Of a DNA stretch of 7,951 nt, positions 6,673 through 7,951 are shown piece by piece. The notes under the pieces are model-generated. The model was not told the DNA's origin. It saw nothing but the letters and a program-made list of their open reading frames with translations, and searched no databases. This DNA comes from DRQF01 sp964559135. GTDB lineage: Bacteria; Planctomycetota; GCA-002687715; DRQF01. The translations under genes were made by a program, and so were the position numbers. Positions within the stretch are counted from its first letter, which is position 1; the number at the start of each line of letters is the position of its first letter. The DNA is taken from NCBI GenBank assembly GCA_964559135.1, contig CAZLGG010000145.1:1-7951 (forward strand). The letters are read 5' to 3'.

Positions 6673-7071
6673 ATGGCTGTCGCAACGGACTACACATGGG
6701 GCACGGGACGTCGTAAGTCTTCGGTGGCGCGGGTTCGCATTCGTCCAGGGACCGGGACGTTCGTCGTCAACAAGAAGCCCATGAAGGACTACTTTCCGAT
6801 GGTGGCCCACCAGCAGGAGTGCGTCTGGCCGTTGGAGAGCATCGAAGCGGCCAAGCGTTTCGATGTCTTCGTCAACGTCCAGGGAGGCGGCCCCAGCGGC
6901 CAGGCCGGCGCGGTGCGCCTGGGTCTGGCGCGGGCCCTCGTCAAGTTCGACGAGACCCATCTGCCGGCTCTGCGCGCCGACGGCCACACGACCCGTGATC
7001 CGCGGATGAAGGAACGGAAGAAGTACGGTCTGCACGGTGCCCGCCGCGCGACCCAGTTCTCCAAGCGCTGA
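6673..7071 (+). CDS. rpsI: 30S ribosomal protein S9
   Basis: S9 is a small-subunit head protein whose C-terminal tail reaches into the P site and contacts the anticodon stem of tRNA. The 132 residues are normal in length. Motifs in order: WGTGRRKSSVARVRIRPGTG (residues 9-28), DYF (39-41), the central FDVFVNVQGGGPSGQAGA (63-80), LGLARAL (83-89), TRDPRMKERKKYG (107-119), and the invariant basic tail ending QFSKR (128-132). The 'TRD.R..ERKKYG' and GARR forms recall planctomycete-like sequences, which is my main ground for the lineage suggestion. It begins 23 bases after rplM, with AGAGAG as a modest ribosome binding site. Confidence 0.98.
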   Translation: MAVATDYTWGTGRRKSSVARVRIRPGTGTFVVNKKPMKDYFPMVAHQQECVWPLESIEAAKRFDVFVNVQGGGPSGQAGAVRLGLARALVKFDETHLPALRADGHTTRDPRMKERKKYGLHGARRATQFSKR

Positions 7072-7077
7072 TCCCGA

Positions 7078-7091
7078 GAGGCTTCCGCCTC
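7078..7091 (+). other. Short hairpin just after rpsI
   Basis: GAGGC (7078-7082) pairs with GCCTC (7087-7091) over the loop TTCC, seven bases after the rpsI stop. It is followed by a larger hairpin, so the two together probably form the 3' end of the operon transcript. Confidence 0.35.
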
Positions 7092-7105
7092 CACGTCTCA
7101 CAACG

Positions 7106-7143
7106 ACGACCTGCTCGCCGAGGCTCGGGGAGCAGGTCGTTTG
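7106..7143 (+). terminator. rplM-rpsI operon terminator
   Basis: ACGACCTGCTC (7106-7116) is perfectly complementary to GAGCAGGTCGT (7130-7140). The stem continues, after one G-G mismatch, with CCGA (7118-7121) and TCGG (7125-7128). The hairpin begins 35 bases after the rpsI stop and is followed by a short T-tract (TTT at 7140-7142, then GCGTT), so it is the clear end-of-operon structure, although the T-tract is poor. Confidence 0.7.
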
Positions 7144-7210
7144 CGTTCGAGCTTCCCGACTCCCAGGCCTTCGGGGATTCCACACGACGAGGGCATCGCG
7201 CACCCCTCAG

Positions 7211-7355
7211 CGAGCCCCGATGCGACACCGCCAAATCCCCATGGAGTGCGTCCCTCCCCGTCCCCGTCGTCTCGGCGGCGTGCTCGCCGAGCCCCGATGC
7301 GACAACGGCAACTCCCCCATGGAGTGCGGACGTCCCCGTCCGCGTCGTCTCGGCG
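7211..7355. repeat. GC-rich tandem repeat, about 77-bp period, two copies
   Basis: Copy 1 (7211-7277) and copy 2 (7288-7355) start with the same 17 bases and share the word ATGGAGTGCG and the end CGTCGTCTCGGCG. I count seven substitutions and one indel in 68 positions. Between them CTCGGCG (7271-7277) pairs with CGCCGAG (7285-7291) over a seven-base loop, making a hairpin at the junction. TGCTCGCCGAG at 7281-7291 also occurs at 7112-7122 inside the rpsI terminator. The + strand of both copies reads PMEC followed by an Arg/Pro-rich run. This has the look of a short interspersed repeat found elsewhere in the genome, which I cannot check. Confidence 0.8.
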
Positions 7356-7379
7356 ACGGGGGAGGAGGGGCCCGCAGGC

Positions 7380-7512
7380 GACGCGCCATCACTCCCGAGG
7401 ACTTCAAGGTTATCAAGGGCGAGACGACCCTCTTCGTCCTTGCGGCGAACCTCCTGGTCGCCGCGGGGGAGTGGGCCGGGCGGCGCGTGGGCCGTGACAG
7501 CCCCTCCATTTC
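7380..7512 (+). other. Protein-like open tract without its own start
   Basis: In the frame continuous with the repeats before it, this stretch reads AITPEDFKVIKGETTLFVL, then AANLLVAAGEWAGRR, which is less Arg/Pro-biased than its surroundings and looks amphipathic. The only upstream ATG in that frame lies inside rpsI (7037), so no independent gene is credible. It could be a remnant of a gene or part of a longer mosaic repeat. I do not recognise it. Confidence 0.2.
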
Positions 7513-7541
7513 TTGACGCTGTCCCCATGCCATGCGAGAAT
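7513..7541 (+). promoter_or_regulatory. Candidate sigma70-type promoter
   Basis: TTGACG (7513-7518) and GAGAAT (7536-7541) are separated by exactly 17 bases and match the consensus at five and four of six positions. Transcription would start near 7548 and run into the chain of small frames and the 74-bp repeats. It overlaps a small hairpin that could instead be a terminator, so only one reading may be right. Confidence 0.35.
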
Positions 7542-7558
7542 CAGCTTCTCGACTTTTT
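7535..7558 (+). terminator. Small hairpin followed by five T
   Basis: CGAGAA (7535-7540) pairs with TTCTCG (7546-7551) over TCAGC and is followed by AC and TTTTT (7554-7558). The form is that of a weak intrinsic terminator, possibly for read-through or a small transcript from the rpsI side. Its left arm coincides with the candidate -10 box. Confidence 0.3.
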
Positions 7559-7649
7559 CCGGACCTCGTCGACAGGAGGCTCATGCCGTTTTTCCTCACC
7601 GACCCCCGATGACCTCACGCAGTCCGTCATCCTTCACGGGCGTGGTTCG

Positions 7650-7675
7650 CACGGCCACCCCTCCCCAAGGCCGTG
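7650..7675. other. Hairpin before the 74-bp repeats
   Basis: CACGGCC (7650-7656) pairs perfectly with GGCCGTG (7669-7675) over a pyrimidine-rich 12-base loop. It stands ten bases before the first 74-bp repeat unit and lacks a T-run. Confidence 0.35.
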
Positions 7676-7684
7676 GGGGCACGA

Positions 7685-7859
7685 CGATGATCGACACTCA
7701 TACTCTGAACTTCGTGATCTTTTCCCTGAGGGCGTCCAGCGTGCGAAGGAGGGCACGCCGATGATCGACGCTCATACTCTGAACTTCGTGATCTTTTCCT
7801 CGGGGGCGTCCAGCGCGCGAAGGTGGGCACGCCGATGATCGACACCCATGTCTTGAACC
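7685..7859. repeat. 74-bp tandem repeat, two full copies and a partial third
   Basis: Units begin with CGATGATCGAC at 7685, 7759 and 7833, exactly 74 bases apart. The first two copies differ at six of 74 positions. The third keeps its first 13 bases, is patchily similar to about 7859, then diverges. Part of the unit end (GGGCACG.CGATGATCGAC) is also present before copy 1. The identity covers the whole unit, so there is no repeat/spacer division. Inside each unit GGCGT (7732-7736 in copy 1) can pair with ACGCC (7755-7759). The unit is AT-richer (TTCGTGATCTTTTCC) than the rest of the window. Confidence 0.85.
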
Positions 7860-7951
7860 GCGCCACCTTGGGCCTCCCAAGCCCCCTGCACACTTGCCCG
7901 GCCCCGCCTCGCCGCGTATCCCGCAACGTCCCGACAGCCGAAACACACCCA

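Larger units (their letters stand above)
7072..7951. other. Gene-poor repeat island downstream of rpsI
   Basis: No ordinary gene is recognisable in these 880 bases. In order they hold: the rpsI terminator region (7078-7145); 65 bases with nothing evident; two copies of a GC-rich repeat of about 77 bp (7211-7355); a protein-like open tract without its own start (about 7380-7512); a candidate promoter overlapping a small hairpin with a T-run (7513-7558); a chain of small overlapping frames that includes a 74-bp tandem repeat (7583-7951); and no tRNA or rRNA. The open frames crossing the area are Arg/Pro/Gly-rich and change frame from copy to copy. Confidence 0.6.
7583..7951 (+). other. Chain of four small reading frames joined by ATGA overlaps
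   Basis: AGGAGG (7574-7579) precedes an ATG at 7583 (MPFFLTDPR, stop 7610-7612). Its stop overlaps the ATG at 7609 of a 51-residue frame (stop 7762-7764). That stop overlaps the ATG at 7761 of a 25-residue frame (stop 7836-7838), which in turn overlaps an ATG at 7835 that stays open to the window edge (39 codons). The last three contain MIDTHTLN, MIDAHTLN and MIDTHVLN. AAGGAGG (7746-7752) is eight bases before the ATG at 7761, and AAGGTGG is equally placed before 7835. The products are Arg/Ser-rich and match no family I know. All differences between the duplicated copies change the amino acid, which argues against conserved coding, so I do not call these genes. Confidence 0.3.

Noticed and set aside
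7211..7355. Insertion sequence or transposon ends
   Set aside because: The copies are direct repeats without terminal inverted repeats, target duplications or a transposase frame.
7037..7516. 159-codon frame on the + strand starting inside rpsI
   Set aside because: It starts within rpsI, crosses the operon terminator and reads through the repeats; better explained as a run without stops in GC-rich DNA. Only its end is noted as a possible remnant.
7640..7760. tRNA-like gene suggested by the 74-base unit length and a GGTTCG word
   Set aside because: No cloverleaf can be drawn: acceptor, anticodon and T arms are missing and the GGTTCG lies outside the repeat unit.
7685..7859. CRISPR array
   Set aside because: The whole 74-bp unit is conserved between copies, with no short repeat and variable spacers, and there are no cas genes in the window.

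Overview
This is a GC-rich bacterial window of about 8 kb. It holds six convincing protein genes and ends in a repeat-rich stretch with few genes. The ribosomal proteins L13 and S9, and the style of the membrane proteins, suggest a Planctomycetota-like or other deep-branching GC-rich Gram-negative lineage. That placement is inference from family resemblance and would need a tree of L13 and S9 to confirm.

Layout, left to right. Positions 1-242 carry no convincing gene, only GC hairpins. Three genes on the + strand follow, probably one transcription unit: an 80-residue protein of unknown function (243-485), an FtsQ-like single-pass POTRA protein (554-1468), and a 741-residue polytopic membrane protein with large non-membrane domains (1530-3755). 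They are separated by 68 and 61 bases. Both gaps contain short GGTTCC/GGAACC-type inverted repeats, and one of these can cover the Shine-Dalgarno site of the ftsQ-like gene. A GC hairpin (3774-3797) separates this unit from a convergent gene on the - strand (3855 to about 6044). That gene encodes a GT-C-type, PMT/TMTC-like membrane glycosyltransferase with an unusual C-terminal soluble half.

From about 6137 a well-formed extended -10 promoter drives rplM-rpsI (6221-7071), the usual L13-S9 operon, which is followed by a strong hairpin terminator (7106-7142). The operon makes a small and a large ribosomal subunit protein together. The neighbouring envelope genes (FtsQ-like, large membrane protein, glycosyltransferase) suggest cell-envelope work but share no obvious single pathway.

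The last 880 bases (7072-7951) contain no ordinary gene. They hold two unrelated tandem repeats of similar period: about 77 bp with two copies, and exactly 74 bp with two full copies and a third partial one. The 74-bp repeat is the most interesting part of the window. Its unit boundary is an ATGA, so the repeats form a chain of small reading frames, each stop overlapping the next start, with SD-like AGGAGG/AAGGAGG sequences and a candidate promoter upstream. However, the substitutions between copies are all amino-acid-changing in that frame and fit a frame on the opposite strand better. A non-coding or interspersed-repeat explanation therefore remains at least as likely.
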